A stretch of DNA of 64,000 nt from Cervus elaphus (lineage: Eukaryota > Chordata > Mammalia > Artiodactyla > Cervidae): positions 9,967,001-10,031,000 of the forward strand of contig NC_057841.1 in the NCBI RefSeq assembly GCF_910594005.1, in the 5' to 3' direction. Both the position numbers and the translations under genes were made by a program. Each line of letters starts with the position of its first letter. Position 1 is the first letter of the stretch. The notes below the pieces were generated by a model. That model did no database searches. It was not told where the DNA came from and worked only from the letters and a program-made list of their open reading frames with translations. Of this stretch, positions 1 to 11,055 are shown piece after piece.

Positions 1-440
1 AAGAAGATGCATCTCCTTGTATTTAACTATGATGTGGAATCCAGATGACTAATAGAGTTAATCCTTAACCTGAATCATGGCAAGTGCTGTACTTAATCTA
101 CACTTTCACATATCATACCCTCAAAATTGTAACTGTAGTAAGAATAAGAAAATAATAATAATTATTCTAAACTATTAAATTTCTTCTAAACTATTGGTCA
201 CAATTACCATAGTATTACATATGCACTTTCTTGAAAGTTCAGAGTATAAAACAAGATAAACATGGGGTATTACTATTAGAGATTTTCCTTAATGGTATGT
301 TCAAGACGTTGATGGTAACTTAGGAGAGTGTGTTCATCATGTCATGGTTTTCACTGACAGGATTTATAAGCATGGACGAAGATAGTGATGATTATACATT
401 TTGTTTTTCTATCTGAACTCTAGGGGTCTTTCCTAGAAGG
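1..440. other. unique AT-rich sequence, nothing recognised
   Basis: No repeat, open frame or regulatory motif that I can support. The stretch is AT-rich and ends at the first SINE. Confidence 0.6.
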
Positions 441-640
441 GGGCTTCCCAGGTGGCACTAGCAGTAAGGAACCCACCTGCTGATGCAGCAGACGTGGGTT
501 TGATCCCTGAATCGGGAAGGTCCCCTGGAGGAGGGCATGGCAACCCACTCCAGTAGTCTTGCTTAGAGAATCTCATGGACAGAGAAGCCTGGCAGGTAGG
601 TCACAAACAGTTGGACATGACTGAAGCAACACAGCAGGCG
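441..640 (+). repeat. Bov-tA SINE
   Basis: Near full-length tRNA-derived SINE. It opens with the GGGCTTCCCAGGTGG head, carries the tRNA B-box-like GGTTTGATCCCTG near 500, the central GGCAACCCACTCCAGTA, and ends in the BovB-like tail (ACAGTTGGACATGACTGAAGCAAC). It is diverged from its siblings, with TCTCATGG in place of TCCCATGG. No clear target-site duplication. Confidence 0.88.
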
Positions 641-2483
641 CATTTAAGCTATCATTAATCAATGTGGCTTCTGACCTGCCAGAATCATTCTAAATACAAT
701 TTTTAAATTTCTATATTATTTTTGAAATTGATGAGATAGAGTATTTTATATAGTTCTTTTCTATTATAAACAGGTTTAGACAGATATTGATACATATCAT
801 GAATATTATTTCCTCTTTTAATTTTCAGTTATAAATGATGATGCTTTAATATACTACAGGAAATACAACAAATTTTGATTGATAAATATATCCCTTCTAC
901 TTTATATTCAGACTTGTATGATTTTTTTTAGAGTAACTTTTTTTTCTGTGTAAGCCTCAAGTACTTTTTAAAAAATTACTACACACACTTTATATAACAT
1001 CTGATTTAAAATGTTCGCACAATTTTTCATCACATCTCACATTCATAGCTCTATTATTTTTCAGAACTAACAGTCTCTTTTTCATAGATAGATGTGAAGC
1101 AAAAATCTACCAAGCAAAAATAGTTTAATGATTAGGTCACAGAAAGCTCAAGTAATCAAAATACTCAGAGACTCAGATTAACATAGGAAGAATTGGGCAT
1201 TAAACAATGCTTGTCATTAAGGCCTTGAATTCCTAATTCTACCTTCCTTATCTTTTGTCATGAGGTTGGATGCTTGGTACTCAGTTATTTACTTCTTTCT
1301 CACAACCATGCTCTCAAATAATCACAACCCTTTTATCTAAACCTCTCCATAACTCACACGTACAATATGATAAGCATGGCAATTGACATTTTGACCATGG
1401 TAGTTCTATTGTCATAGGTGCCAAAGTCTTAAGAAAACTTTGAGAAATCACATGGAGAAAGAAAAATATTTATTTTTACTATATAGTTAGTTTTTTATTT
1501 TGTTGAATTACAGTCCTTCCAATTTCTCCATGCAAGAAAATAAATTGGCCCTGAATCAGTTTAAGAATTTATATGAAGGATAACATAGTTAATTTTAAAC
1601 AATAGTGATTATACTTGAAAATTTAAGGAAAATGGAATAAAAATGTTTAGCATGAAATATTTAACCAAAACCAGGAAACCAAAAATGCAAAGCAGCAATT
1701 ATTTTAATACAGAAGAATATCTCTTTCAGTTTTTTACTTAGATTGATCTCAGAAATATGGATTTTCTAAAGAAAGGCAACTTAAAGAAATTAAATTTGGA
1801 GTAGAAAACAATCTTACAAGCATCTTCATTGATGTTCAAATGAATCTATTTAAAATAAAATGTTGATATATAATCCACCATAATTCTTTGCTTTCAAAAA
1901 ATTAAATGTATCTTGATTGTATTTTGATTGTTTCCTATTTTAAAAATTAAAGGAGAAATTTATATCTCAAATTGAGAAATACCAAATCACATATGAGATT
2001 ATATTTCAAGAAGTGGAAAATGCAGAATCTATTATAAATTGTGTTGTGACCTCACAATAATTTTTTACTATTTTCTGTATTTTTAATGAAATGATTTAAA
2101 GGACAAACTTTATTTATAATTGTCAACAAAATCATGTCAACTCTGATAGTTTAGCCCCCCTTGTGTGCATTTCAACAATTTCCATTTCAACTTCAAATGA
2201 GCTTTATTTTGATCCGACGTGTGTAGGAAGATAACAACACTTTAAGCAGACATGACAGATGTTTACTCTTTGAGTGTGGTCATGCTACTGCTGTAAGTAA
2301 GCTGAGATGCAGGCATGTCATAAAGACAGTAGCTTTCATCCATAAAGCTGAGCATGTTTCAGTGTGACAAAGATTTCCTGTTTTCAAAGATTGGCAAAAA
2401 CTCTTTCTATTTATTCTGATTGAATTTATCAGAAACTCTGTTCTATGATTTACATGATTGTATATTATGAATATTCAAAAGCT
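641..2483. other. unique AT-rich sequence, nothing recognised
   Basis: About 1.8 kb of AT-rich DNA without a recognisable repeat family or credible reading frame. Short poly-T and poly-A runs only. Confidence 0.5.
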
Positions 2484-2484
2484 C

Positions 2485-2767
2485 TTGCTGCTGCTGCTGC
2501 TGCTAAGTCGCTTCAGTCGTGTCTGACTTTGTGCGACCCCATAGACAGCAGCCCACCAGGCTCCCCCGTCCCTGGGATTCTCCAAGCAAGAACGCTGGAG
2601 TGGGTTGCCATTTCCTTCTCCAGTGCATGAAAGTGAAAAGTGAAAGTGAAGTCACTCAGTCTTGTCCGACTCTTAGCGACCCCATGGACTGCAGCCTACC
2701 AGGCTCCTCCATATCCATGGGATTTTCCAGGCAAGAGTACTGGAGTGGGTTGCCATTACCTTCTCCG
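2485..2767 (-). repeat. Bov-A2 SINE (dimeric Bov-A)
   Basis: Two Bov-A units joined by the linker TGAAAGTGAAAAGTGAAAGTGAAG (split over 2628-2651), in reverse orientation, with a (CTG)n run at 2487-2503 that is the (AGC)n tail of the minus-strand element. Both units end in the TGGAGTGGGTTGCCATT motif on the + strand. Imperfect flanking repeats, ATTCAAAAGCT on the left (2473-2483) and ATTCAGAAACT on the right (2768-2778), look like a target-site duplication with two mismatches. Frames across this region are SINE-derived. Confidence 0.9.
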
Positions 2768-2844
2768 ATTCAGAAACTAAATATCTGCAATTTAAAGAGC
2801 CAATAAAACCACAAATCAATTCCAAGATGGTTACAGTCAAACAC

Positions 2845-2933
2845 TTCGTTGTACACCTGAAGCTAACACAACATTGTAGATTAACTACACTTTAATTTTT
2901 TTAATGATTAAAAAAACAATAAAAGGGACCTCA
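2845..2933 (+). repeat. L1 3'-end fragment
   Basis: The GTTGTACACCTGAAGCTAAC / ACATTGTAGATTAACTACACTT text is a common L1 3' UTR ending, followed by A/T-rich tail sequence. Only the last ~90 bp of the element is present. Confidence 0.6.
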
Positions 2934-2935
2934 CA

Positions 2936-3118
2936 GTACTCCCTAGCTCCTCCCTCAGGCAAGGAAATGGCAATCAGATCCCTAGAAAGGGACTCACCAG
3001 AAGCTGCCCATGCTGATGCTCTGATCTTGGCCTTCCATCCAGAAATATGAGAGATAAACTTCTGTCATTTATACGCCACCCACTGTGCGGTATTTTGTTA
3101 GAGCAGCCAAAATGGAGT
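2936..3118 (+). repeat. 3' part of an old MaLR-type LTR
   Basis: CTTCCATCCAGAAATATGAG, then AGATAAACTTCTGTCATTTA, then CACTGTGCGGTATTTTGTTA matches the 3' portion of MST/MLT-type LTRs: the AATAAATTTCTGTT polyadenylation region and the GGTATTTTGTTATAGCAGCC end. The 5' half is missing. Family assignment is by eye. Confidence 0.6.
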
Positions 3119-3715
3119 TGAGACATTGCTCTTGCTTTACATTATGTGTCTGTCTTGCCGCTTTGGACTGAGCAAATTCTCCATTTTGGAGACATACAGA
3201 AGACATGAACCATTATTTGGATATTACAAAGAGATATGAATGTGCTTGCTACCCATCCTGAAGATGCAGTGCATTCTGTCTATATTATCAATTCAAAATA
3301 ACTGGTACTTAAAATCTATCAACCTGAATTGCATGTCTTTCTCAGCCACTGAAGAGAGAAAGATTAAGAGAACCATACATATATTGAATCTCCACTATTT
3401 TTGCCAGACTGCAGTGTACTAATATTTTACTTCAATAAAATGATAACTTGGTTTGACACTGTACACAGAGTATACAATAAATATTAGCTTGTCCCATCAG
3501 GCTGAGTGAAATGATTGCAGCAGCCTAGTTTGTCATTTCGTTGCAAAGGCCACTTGAAGTGACGTCAAAAGTGGTTTCCTGCTCTTGGTGATGCCACTTC
3601 ATTATGATTGATTTATAGATGCCTATTGGTATTATTGACACTTATTATGGCAGAACACTCTCTTTTATCCATATCACAAACACTGCAGCAGCTATAAAGC
3701 TTGCTTTCAAAAGAA
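3119..3715. other. unique sequence, nothing recognised
   Basis: No repeat or gene seen. It contains a perfect TGACGTCA palindrome at 3560-3567, but one such 8-mer is expected by chance in a window of this size. Confidence 0.5.
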
Positions 3716-3717
3716 TA

Positions 3718-3802
3718 TTTTTTTAAAACTTTTTATTTTGTATTGGCGTATAACCAGTTAACAGTGCTGTAATAGTTCCGAGTGGTCCACCCAAAGAGAC
3801 TT
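3718..3802 (-). repeat. short L1 3'-end remnant
   Basis: A poly-T start followed by CTTTTTATTTTGTATTGGCG and ATAACCAGTTAACAGTGCTG resembles the reverse complement of an L1 3' UTR end. The fragment is short and diverged. Confidence 0.45.
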
Positions 3803-4853
3803 TTATTTTTTAATATACAGGGATGTAGATATGAAGAGAACATAAAAATATATATGATAGGAAAAATTAAATCTTGTGATGAAAAGGCTGCAAATTTGTC
3901 ATTGAAATGAGCCCTAAACGCTGATGTGTGACTCAGGGCAGATTTCGACTCAGTGTTTCATTGACGCCATCTGCATGAGTTCCTACCGAGTCAACCACTC
4001 ATTGATCCTTGTTCTGTTTAGGTTGTTAATAGATTTCTCAAGAAAAATCAGTAGAGCTGATATTATTTGCATTTTTAAAAAAACCACAAAATGCAGCTAT
4101 GTGAGAGCATTTGTCATTATCTTGAAAATCAGTTTAATTTTATAAGAAAAGCATCTGTTCATTCATTTGGATTTCAGATCATTACTTTTTAAAAGTCTTT
4201 TATTTGCAGAGATCAAGGTTGACACATTCAATCAAAATGGTAATAGCATCTCGTAATAATCTTCTCTGAAGAGGTGGCAGGGTGACTTCAGGAAGAAACT
4301 GTTAAACATCAGGTATAAGGAGGAAAGGTCTAGAAAGCTGAAACAATGGAAATCTTTTGTTTCCCAAACAAATGTGAGATTTGGGATGTGCAGTTTGTAG
4401 AGATTATCCTTAATAGTAACCTATAAATGTCAACATCTGCTCTTAAAGCTTTCAATAATTATGTTTGTTAAAGATCAGTAAGGTTTATGTGGTAATTCTC
4501 ATTGGTGTCAGGGTTGTCACTGGACTTTTGTTCTTTTGGTAAAGTAAACATACCATTTTGTGACTTTTTGTTTTTCAATGAAAAGTACTTCAGTCTCTAT
4601 ATTTATTCATGCTAGTTGGGGAACAGAGTTTGCTGAAGACCAAAGGAAATGTGTAGGGTCAGAGGTATTGAATTTTGGTGTATATTTATACTTTCATAAA
4701 GCGAGTTCTTGAAGTAAAGTATATTACAAAAAATGTATCTCCTTCTTCAATAATGCTATCTTAAATCTCTCATAGGTTACAACACCTCCATGTGCATTTG
4801 CATCAGATCAGAGAAATTTAGGACATTTTTTACATTCACTTTACCTTAGTTTT
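3803..4853. other. unique AT-rich sequence, nothing recognised
   Basis: About 1 kb with no recognised repeat and no credible frame. Confidence 0.5.
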
Positions 4854-5062
4854 GGGCTTCCCAGGTGCTGCTAGTGGTAAAGAATCCGACTGCCAATGCA
4901 GGAGACGCAGGTTTGATCCCTGAGTCAGGAAGATCCTCTCAAGGAGGAAATGGCAACCTACTCCAGTATTCTTGCCTGGAAAATCCCATGGACAGATGAA
5001 CCTGGCAGGCTACAGTCCATGGGTTCACAAAGAGTCAGACACGACCTAGTGACTGAGCGGCA
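4854..5062 (+). repeat. Bov-tA SINE
   Basis: Full-length: GGGCTTCCCAGGTG head, GCAGGTTTGATCCCTG B-box region, AAATGGCAACCTACTCCAGT centre, and a CACAAAGAGTCAGACACGAC tail. Confidence 0.92.
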
Positions 5063-5990
5063 GTATAGTTGAGTTTACTAATCAGTGTTTACTTACTAAA
5101 AGCTCATTGTCTGTGTATACTGCTTGTTTGTATCTGCATTTTTTCAAGTTACCATTATGCCTAATGTCAGTTGAGTATGTTGATATTATGATGCTGGAAC
5201 GGGAAGGTTGTGATTGAGTCCCCATCAGGAATGTCCCAGAATAAGGGAATATTGGCTTTAATAACAACTATGAGCATACCAGTAAGAGGCCCCATGATAC
5301 ATGATCACAGAAAAAAAATCTATGTGGGGGAGAGAGATATGATAGACTTGACATTTAAACTAATCTTTCAAAGTATGCAAGCATGAATGATTTAGCAACC
5401 TTTAATAGAAATTTGCTTCAAAATGATTTACCACATGCTGCAGACAATTTTGAGAAAAACAGAGATTCCAATTAAAACTTCATTTGGTATATAAAATGGA
5501 GTTTCTCAGTTACCTGTATTGTCATTTTAATTTTGGATGCTGCCATGTTTATAGCCTGTGGCCAGCCAACACACTACTATGAATCACTTACAGCATGGAA
5601 TCGATTATGCTGAATAAAGAACTGTATTCTTCTTGTTGTAAGTATAGAATATTTAAAACCAATTAATATTCCAAAATTAATTAGAATGTATTTCACAGCT
5701 CAGCAGTCTCACAAATAAGGTCCTCATTAAGAGAAAGACATAATGAGGCATTCTGATGACAAGATAATCAGCACATACTGTATTTGCCTTGTATTGTCTA
5801 GCAGGATAATATTTTAATAGCCCAAGGAAATATATTTTTGGATAGGTTTTACTTACTGAAACCAAAGGAGAGGCATTGTTTTGTCAGGTGTGAGAGGAAC
5901 TCACCAAGTTGCATGAGTCAGAGTTCCCTGGAAGAAAGTTTATTTTAGATTCTGAAGGAAAATGTAGGATAATTGAGACCAGAAAACATG
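5063..5990. other. unique AT-rich sequence, nothing recognised
   Basis: No repeat or gene recognised. Two 60-residue minus-strand frames here have no protein-like features. Confidence 0.5.
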
Positions 5991-6480
5991 TCACAGGGGT
6001 AAAAAACTATACTTTCTCATAGACTTATGTGGAAAATTGTGTTTCTCAGGCTTCCTGTGGTAAACGGTTTCCAACATGGCAGCCACCACTTGCTTCCTCC
6101 TGCACAAACATGCTGTTCCCTTTTCAAAAGGTGGAGGGCTTCCCTCTGCTGTGTGCTGGCCCTGTGTTATGCTTTGACAAATAAAATATGCAGAAACGGC
6201 TTTCAAAGATTCTTGGGCCCAAGGCTTATGATGATTGGCAGAATGTAGTTCCTGTCTCTTGGAAAGCTCCTTCTTAGAACCCAGCCTTCTTGGTGTGAAC
6301 AGGAATACAACAGCTGAACTTGCAAATTCCCACCCAGCAGCCAGCACCAACTCCCAGCCGTCTGAGGAGGTATGTCTGGTCCTCCTAAGCCACCCCAGTG
6401 CTGTAGTCAGTGCCAAGGAAAGCAGAAGAAATGCTGTGGATCTTCAGAGCTGAGACAGATACGTTGTTGTTATTAAAAGC
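5991..6480 (+). repeat. possible old LTR-like repeat, family not assigned
   Basis: More GC-rich than its flanks. The stretch TTTGACAAATAAAATATGCA through the CAGCCAGCACCAACTCCCAG segment resembles old MLT-type LTRs, but divergence is high. A 141-residue minus-strand frame crosses it and looks accidental. It could equally be unique sequence. Confidence 0.3.
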
Positions 6481-6488
6481 AGCATGTT

Positions 6489-7596
6489 TTTAAAGAGACT
6501 TTTATTTTTTTTTCCCCAGTTATTTCTATTAGTTGGAGGCTAATTGCTTTACAATATTGTACTGGTTTTTGCCATACATTGACATGAATCAGCCATGGAT
6601 TTACATGTGTTCCCTATCCTGAACCCCCCTCCCTCTTCCCTCCCCATCCCATCCTTCTGGGTCATCCCAGTGCACCAGCCCCAAGCACTTGTCTCATGCG
6701 TCCAACCTGGACTGGCAATCTGTTTCACACTTGATAATATACATGTTTCGATGCTATTCTCTCAGATCATCCCACCCTTGCCTTCTCCCATAGAGTCCAA
6801 AAGTCTGTTCTACACATCTGTGTCTCTTTTTCTGTCTTGCATATAGGGTTATCATTACCATCTTTCTAAATTCCATATATATGCATTAGTATACTGTATT
6901 GGTGTTTATCTTTCTGGCTTACTTCGCTCTGTATAATGGGCTCCAGTTTCATCCATCTCATTAGAACTGATTCAAATGTATTCTTTCTAATGGCTGAGTA
7001 ATATTCCATTGTGTGTATGTACCACAGCTTATCCATTCATCTGCTGATGGGCGTCTAGGTTGCTTCCATGCCCTGGCTATTATAAACAGTGCTGCGATGA
7101 ACATTGGGGTACACATGTCTCTTTCAGATCTGGTTTCCTCGGTGTGTATGCCCAGGAGTGGGATTGCTGGGTCATATGGCAGTTCTATTTCCAGTTTTTT
7201 ACGGAATCTCCATACTGTTCTCCATAGCGGCTATACTAGTTTGCATTCCCACGAACAGTGTACGAGCATTCCCTTATGGACACCTTATCTTCGACAAAGG
7301 AGGCAAGAATATACAATGGAAAAAAGATAACCTCTTTAGCAAGTGGTGCTGCGAAAATTGGTCAACCACTTGTAAAAGAATGAAACTAGAGCACTTTCTA
7401 ACACCATACACAGAAATTAACTCAAAATGGATTAAAGATCTAAATGTAAGACCAGAAATTACAAAACTCCTCGAGGAGAACATAGGCAAAACACTCTCTG
7501 ATATAATCACAGCAAGATCCTCTATGACCCACCTTCCAGAATATTGGAAATAAAAGCAAAAATAAACAAATGGGACCTAATTTAAAGAAACTTTTA
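6489..7596 (-). mobile_element. 5'-inverted (twin-primed) L1 insertion with target-site duplication
   Basis: The left part (6505 to about 7275) is the minus-strand L1 3' UTR and ORF2 end, starting with poly-T. It includes the reverse complements of typical ruminant L1 3' UTR text such as CCCATCCCATCCTTCTGGGT and of the ORF2 end (AATATTCCATTGTGTGTATG). The right part (about 7276-7580) is L1 ORF2 on the + strand. It reads through FDKGGKNIQWKK, NLFSKWCCENW, KRMKLEHFLTPYTE and NSKWIKDLNVRPE and stops at 7551-7553. The whole is flanked by TTTAAAGAGACTTTTA (6489-6504) and TTTAAAGAAACTTTTA (7581-7596), 15 of 16 identical. The roughly 0.4 kb of ORF2 expected between the two parts is absent. This is the standard product of twin priming. 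It encodes no functional protein. Confidence 0.88.
7276..7553 (+). pseudogene. L1 ORF2 C-terminal fragment (inverted part of the L1)
   Basis: About 90 residues of the L1 ORF2 protein downstream of the reverse-transcriptase domain, in one open frame with the motifs FDKGGKNIQW, NSKWIKDLNVRPE and KLLEENIGKTLSDI. A few substitutions are visible (W to C in WCCENW, for example). The reverse transcriptase core and the endonuclease are absent, so this is a dead fragment. It lies in the opposite orientation to the L1 tail on its left. Confidence 0.85.
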
Positions 7597-8254
7597 ATAC
7601 ATCAGTTGACAACAAAACACCTTGTATTATACATTAATGTTCAGTTTAAGGCAGATTATTGCAAATTTTAATCTGCTTTGTTTCAGGGAGAGATGTTCTT
7701 TTTATTTTGTTCATTTATTTTCCTTTTTTATTAGTGTGCTACATGCTATCTTAGGGTATTTCAATACTGTACTGTATTATTTTCCAAGGTGGGGGGGAAG
7801 TAGTTAAGCAGTAATAACTTAGAATTAAGAATCAGAAACTTAAAGGAGGCAATTTTGAGGGAGTGTAACCTCTGAGAAACTGGGAGAGGTCCACTCAGGG
7901 AACAGAAACAAGCCCAGGAGCAGTTTTTAATCACTAGATTGAGAAATACCTACATTCTGGAACATTGCTTGATAACTGAACTTTAGTGGGGGGAAGGAAT
8001 GCAGAATTCTGAAGGCAATTCCAAAAGGGACAGAAAAGGGGAAAGTGACTCATGGTTAAGAAAATCTCAACTGAAGTTTATGAAGATGTTCTAGAGGTGA
8101 TTTGCTTTGTAGGTGGTGAAAGTTAGGTGCATGTGTAGACTCTGTAATCAAAGCTGAATGAGAGCTGGGGCAGGAGCAGGTCATGGGAGAGGGTCTGCAG
8201 CAGACACTGTGATGAAGGAAAAGAACAGGCCCACCATAATCACGGGGGGCAGTG
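7597..8254. other. unique sequence, nothing recognised
   Basis: No repeat or gene recognised. A GGGGGGG run lies near 7791-7797 and other G runs toward the right end. Confidence 0.5.
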
Positions 8255-8257
8255 GGG

Positions 8258-8362
8258 GGGGTGCTTCCCTGGTTCTGGGAAATCTCATGGACAGAGGAGC
8301 TGCATGGGCTACAGTCCGTGGGGTTGCAAAGAGTTGGACTGAGCAACTAACACATACACACA
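8258..8362 (+). repeat. Bov-tA SINE with internal deletion
   Basis: Starts with GTGCTTCCCTGGTTC and jumps directly to GGGAAATCTCATGGACAGAG, so the tRNA-like middle is missing. The 3' tail (GGGTTGCAAAGAGTTGGACT) is intact. It abuts the 3' end of a minus-strand BovB. Confidence 0.7.
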
Positions 8363-8843
8363 GCATCAGTTCAGTTTCTCAGTCATGTCCGACTCCTCAC
8401 GACCCCATGGACCGCAGCACATCAGGCCTCCTTGTCCATCACCAACTCCCGGAGTCCACCCAAACCCATGTCCATCGAATCTATGATGCCATCCAACCAT
8501 CTCATCCTCTGTCATCCCCTTCTCCTCCTGCCCTCAATTTTTCCCAGCATCAGGGTCTTTCCCAATGAGTCAGCTCTTCACATCAGGTAGCCAAAGTATT
8601 GGAGTTTCAGCTTCAGCATCAGTCATTCCAATGAACACCCAGGACTGATCTCCTTTCAGATGGACTGGTTGGATCTCCTTGCAGTCCAAGGGACTCATCT
8701 TCTCCAACACCACAGTTCAAATGCATCAATTCTTCTGTGCTCAGGTGTCTTTATAGTCTAACTCTCACATCCATACATGACCACTGGAAAAACCATAGCC
8801 TTGACTAGATGGGCCTTTGCTGGAAAAGTAATATCTCTGCTTT

Positions 8844-9740
8844 TTAATATGCATCTAGGTTGGTCATAACTTTCCTTCCAAGGAGTAAGCATCTTTTAAT
8901 TTCAAGGCTGCAATCACCATCTGCAGTGATTTTGGAGACCAGAAAAATAAAGCGAGCCACTGTTTCCACTGTTTCCCCACCTATCTTCCATGAAGTGATG
9001 AGACCGGATGCCATGATCTTAGTTTTCTGAATGTTGAGTTTTAAGCCAACTTTTTCACTCTCCTCTTTCATTTTCATCAAGAGGCTCTTTAGTTCTTCTT
9101 TACTTTCTGCCATAATGGTGGTGTCATTTGCATATCTGAGGTTATTGATATTTCTCCTGGCAATCTTGATTCCAGCTTGTGCTTCCTCATCCCAGCATTT
9201 CTCATGATGTACTCCTGCATATAAGTTAAAAAAACAGGGTGACAATATACAGCCTTGACGTACTCCTTTTCTTATTTGGAACCAATCTGTTGTTCCATGT
9301 CCCGTTCTAACTGTTGCTTCCTGACCTCCATACAGGTTTCTCAAGAGGCAGGTCAGGTGGTCTGGTATTCCCATCTCTTTCAGAATTTTCCATAGTTTAT
9401 TGAGATCCACACAGTCAAAGGTTTTTGCATAGTCAATAAAGCAGAAATAGATGTTTTTCTGGAACTCTCTTGCTTTTTTGAAGATCCAGAAGATGTTGGC
9501 AATTTGATCTCTGGTTCCTCTGCCTTTTCCAAAACCAGCTTGAACATCTGTAATTTCACGATTCACATATTGCTGAAGCCTGACTTGGAGAATTTTAAGC
9601 ATTACTTTACTAGTGTGTGAGATGAGTACAATTGTGCGGTAGTTTGATTCTTTGGGATTGCCTTTGTTTGGGATTTGAATGAAAACTGACCATTTCCAGT
9701 CCTGTGGCCACTGCTGAGTTTTCCAAATTTTCTCTAACAT
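8844..9740 (-). pseudogene. BovB reverse transcriptase fragment, inactive
   Basis: A 298-residue open stretch covering most of the RT domain. Landmarks in order: WPQDWKWSVFIQIP near residue 14, DVQAGFGKGRGTRDQIANI near 65, FCFIDYAKTFDCVD near 98 (the FxDxxxAFD-like motif A), RKGVRQGCILSPCFFNLY near 157, and LRYANDTT near 200. The last motif should read YADD. The first catalytic aspartate is asparagine here, which would by itself abolish polymerase activity. The next upstream coding part lies in another frame, with a frameshift near 9734-9740. Confidence 0.92.
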
Positions 9741-10168
9741 ATTGAGTGCAGCACTTTCACAACATCATCTTTTGGGATTTGAAATAGCTCAACTGGAATT
9801 CCATCGCTTCCACTAGCTTTGTTTGTAGTGATGCTTCCTAAGGCCCACTTGATTTCACATTCCAGGGTGTCTGGCTCTAGGTGAGTGATCACACCATCAT
9901 GATTATCTGGGTCGTGAAGATCTTTTTTGTACAGTTCTTCTGTGTATTCTTGCCACCTCTTCTTAATATCTTCTGCTTCTGTTAGGTACCTACCATTTCT
10001 GTCCTTTATTGAGCCCATCTTTGCATAAAATGTTCTCTTGGTATCTCTAATATTCTTGAAGAGATCTCTAGTCTTTCCCATTCTATTGTTTTCCTCTATT
10101 TCTTTGCATTGATCACTGAAGAAGGCTTTCTTATCTCTCCTTGCTATTCTTTGGAACTCTGCATTCAA
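9734..10168 (-). pseudogene. BovB linker region between endonuclease and RT
   Basis: 144 residues with the BovB connector landmarks QRIARRDKKAF, CKEIEENNRMGKTRDLF, AKMGSIKDRNG, EDIKKRWQEYTEELYKKD and SDGIPVELFQ, the start of the RT domain. It overlaps the downstream RT fragment by 7 bp in a different frame. Codons between 10169 and 10558 are still recognisably BovB but interrupted. Confidence 0.9.
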
Positions 10169-10558
10169 ATGGGTATATCTTTCCTTTTCTCCTTGCTTTT
10201 CGCTTCCCTTCTTTTCACAGCTATTTGTAAGGCCTCCTCAGACAGCCATTTCACTTTTTTGCATTTCTTTTTCTTAGGGATGGTCTTTGTCACGAACCTC
10301 CGTCCATAGTTCAGCAGGCACTCTGTATATCAGATCTAGTCCCTTAAATCTATTTCTCACTTCCACTGTATAATCATAAGGGATTTGATTTAAGTCATAC
10401 CTGAATAGTCTAGTGGTTTTCTACACTTTCTTCAGTTTAAGTCTGAATTTGGCAATAAGGAGTTCATGTTCTGAGCCACAGTCAGCTCCTGGTCTTGTTT
10501 TTGCTGACTGTATAGAGCTTCTCCATCTTTGGCTGCAAAGAATATAATTAATCTGATT

Positions 10559-10912
10559 TCAGTGTTGACCATCTGGTGATGTCCATGTGTAGAGTCTTCT
10601 CTTGTGTTGTTGGAAGAGGGTGTTTGCTATGACTAGTGTGTTCTCTTGGCAAAACTCAATTAGCCTTTGCCCTGCTTCATTCTGTACTCCAAGGTCAAAT
10701 TTGCCTGTTATTCCAGGTGTTTCTTGACTTCCTACTTTTGCATTCCAGTTCCCTATAATGAAAAGGACATCTTTTTGGGGTGTTAGTTCTAGAATGTATT
10801 GTAGGTCTTCATAGAACTGTTTAACTTCAGCTTCTTCAGCATTATTCGTCAGGGCATAGACTTGGATTACCGTGATATTGAATGGTTTGCCTTGGAAATG
10901 AACAGAGATCAT
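10559..10912 (-). pseudogene. BovB endonuclease fragment, inactive
   Basis: 117 residues of the apurinic-type endonuclease: ISVHFQGKPFNITVIQVYA, a GNWNAKVGSQ motif where intact elements have GDWN, FCQENTLVIANTLFQQHKR and YTWTSPDGQH. The frame closes at a TGA where an arginine CGA is expected, the usual result of CpG decay. The aspartate-to-asparagine change in GDWN hits a conserved active-site region. Confidence 0.9.
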
Positions 10913-11055
10913 TCTGTCGTTTTTGAGATTGCATCCAAGTACTGCATTTCAGACTCTTTTGTTGACTATGATGGCTACTCCATTTCTTCTAAGGGATTCT
11001 TGCCCACAGTAGTAGATATAATCTGAGTTAAATTCACCCATTCCAGTCCACAGGC

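Larger units (their letters stand above)
8363..11055 (-). mobile_element. BovB LINE (RTE clade), 5'-truncated, longest copy in the window
   Basis: Reading the minus strand from 11055 to 8363 gives the endonuclease, linker, reverse transcriptase, C-terminal region and 3' tail of BovB, in order. The 3' end on the + strand is TCAGTTCAGTTTCTCAGTCA at 8365. About 2.7 kb of the roughly 3.2 kb element is present, with the 5' end missing. BovB is known to have spread between reptiles and ruminants horizontally, and its enzymes mobilise Bov-tA. This copy is inactive: it has frame breaks and altered catalytic motifs (see the sub-entries). Confidence 0.95.

Noticed and set aside
441..640. tRNA-like B-box sequences in the SINEs taken as tRNA genes
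   Set aside because: Each lies in a Bov-tA or CHR SINE head with the full SINE body behind it. No stretch folds into a complete tRNA with acceptor and anticodon arms that I could find.
3560..3567. Perfect TGACGTCA (CRE-like palindrome)
   Set aside because: A given 8-mer is expected about once in 64 kb by chance, and there is no promoter context or neighbouring site.
5991..6416. 141-residue minus-strand frame
   Set aside because: No domain, repetitive or membrane feature. It lies over a possible old LTR with a competing + strand frame, and looks like chance openness in a GC-richer stretch.
8158..8568. 136-residue + strand frame and overlapping minus frames
   Set aside because: Translation of a Bov-tA tail and the antisense BovB 3' end.
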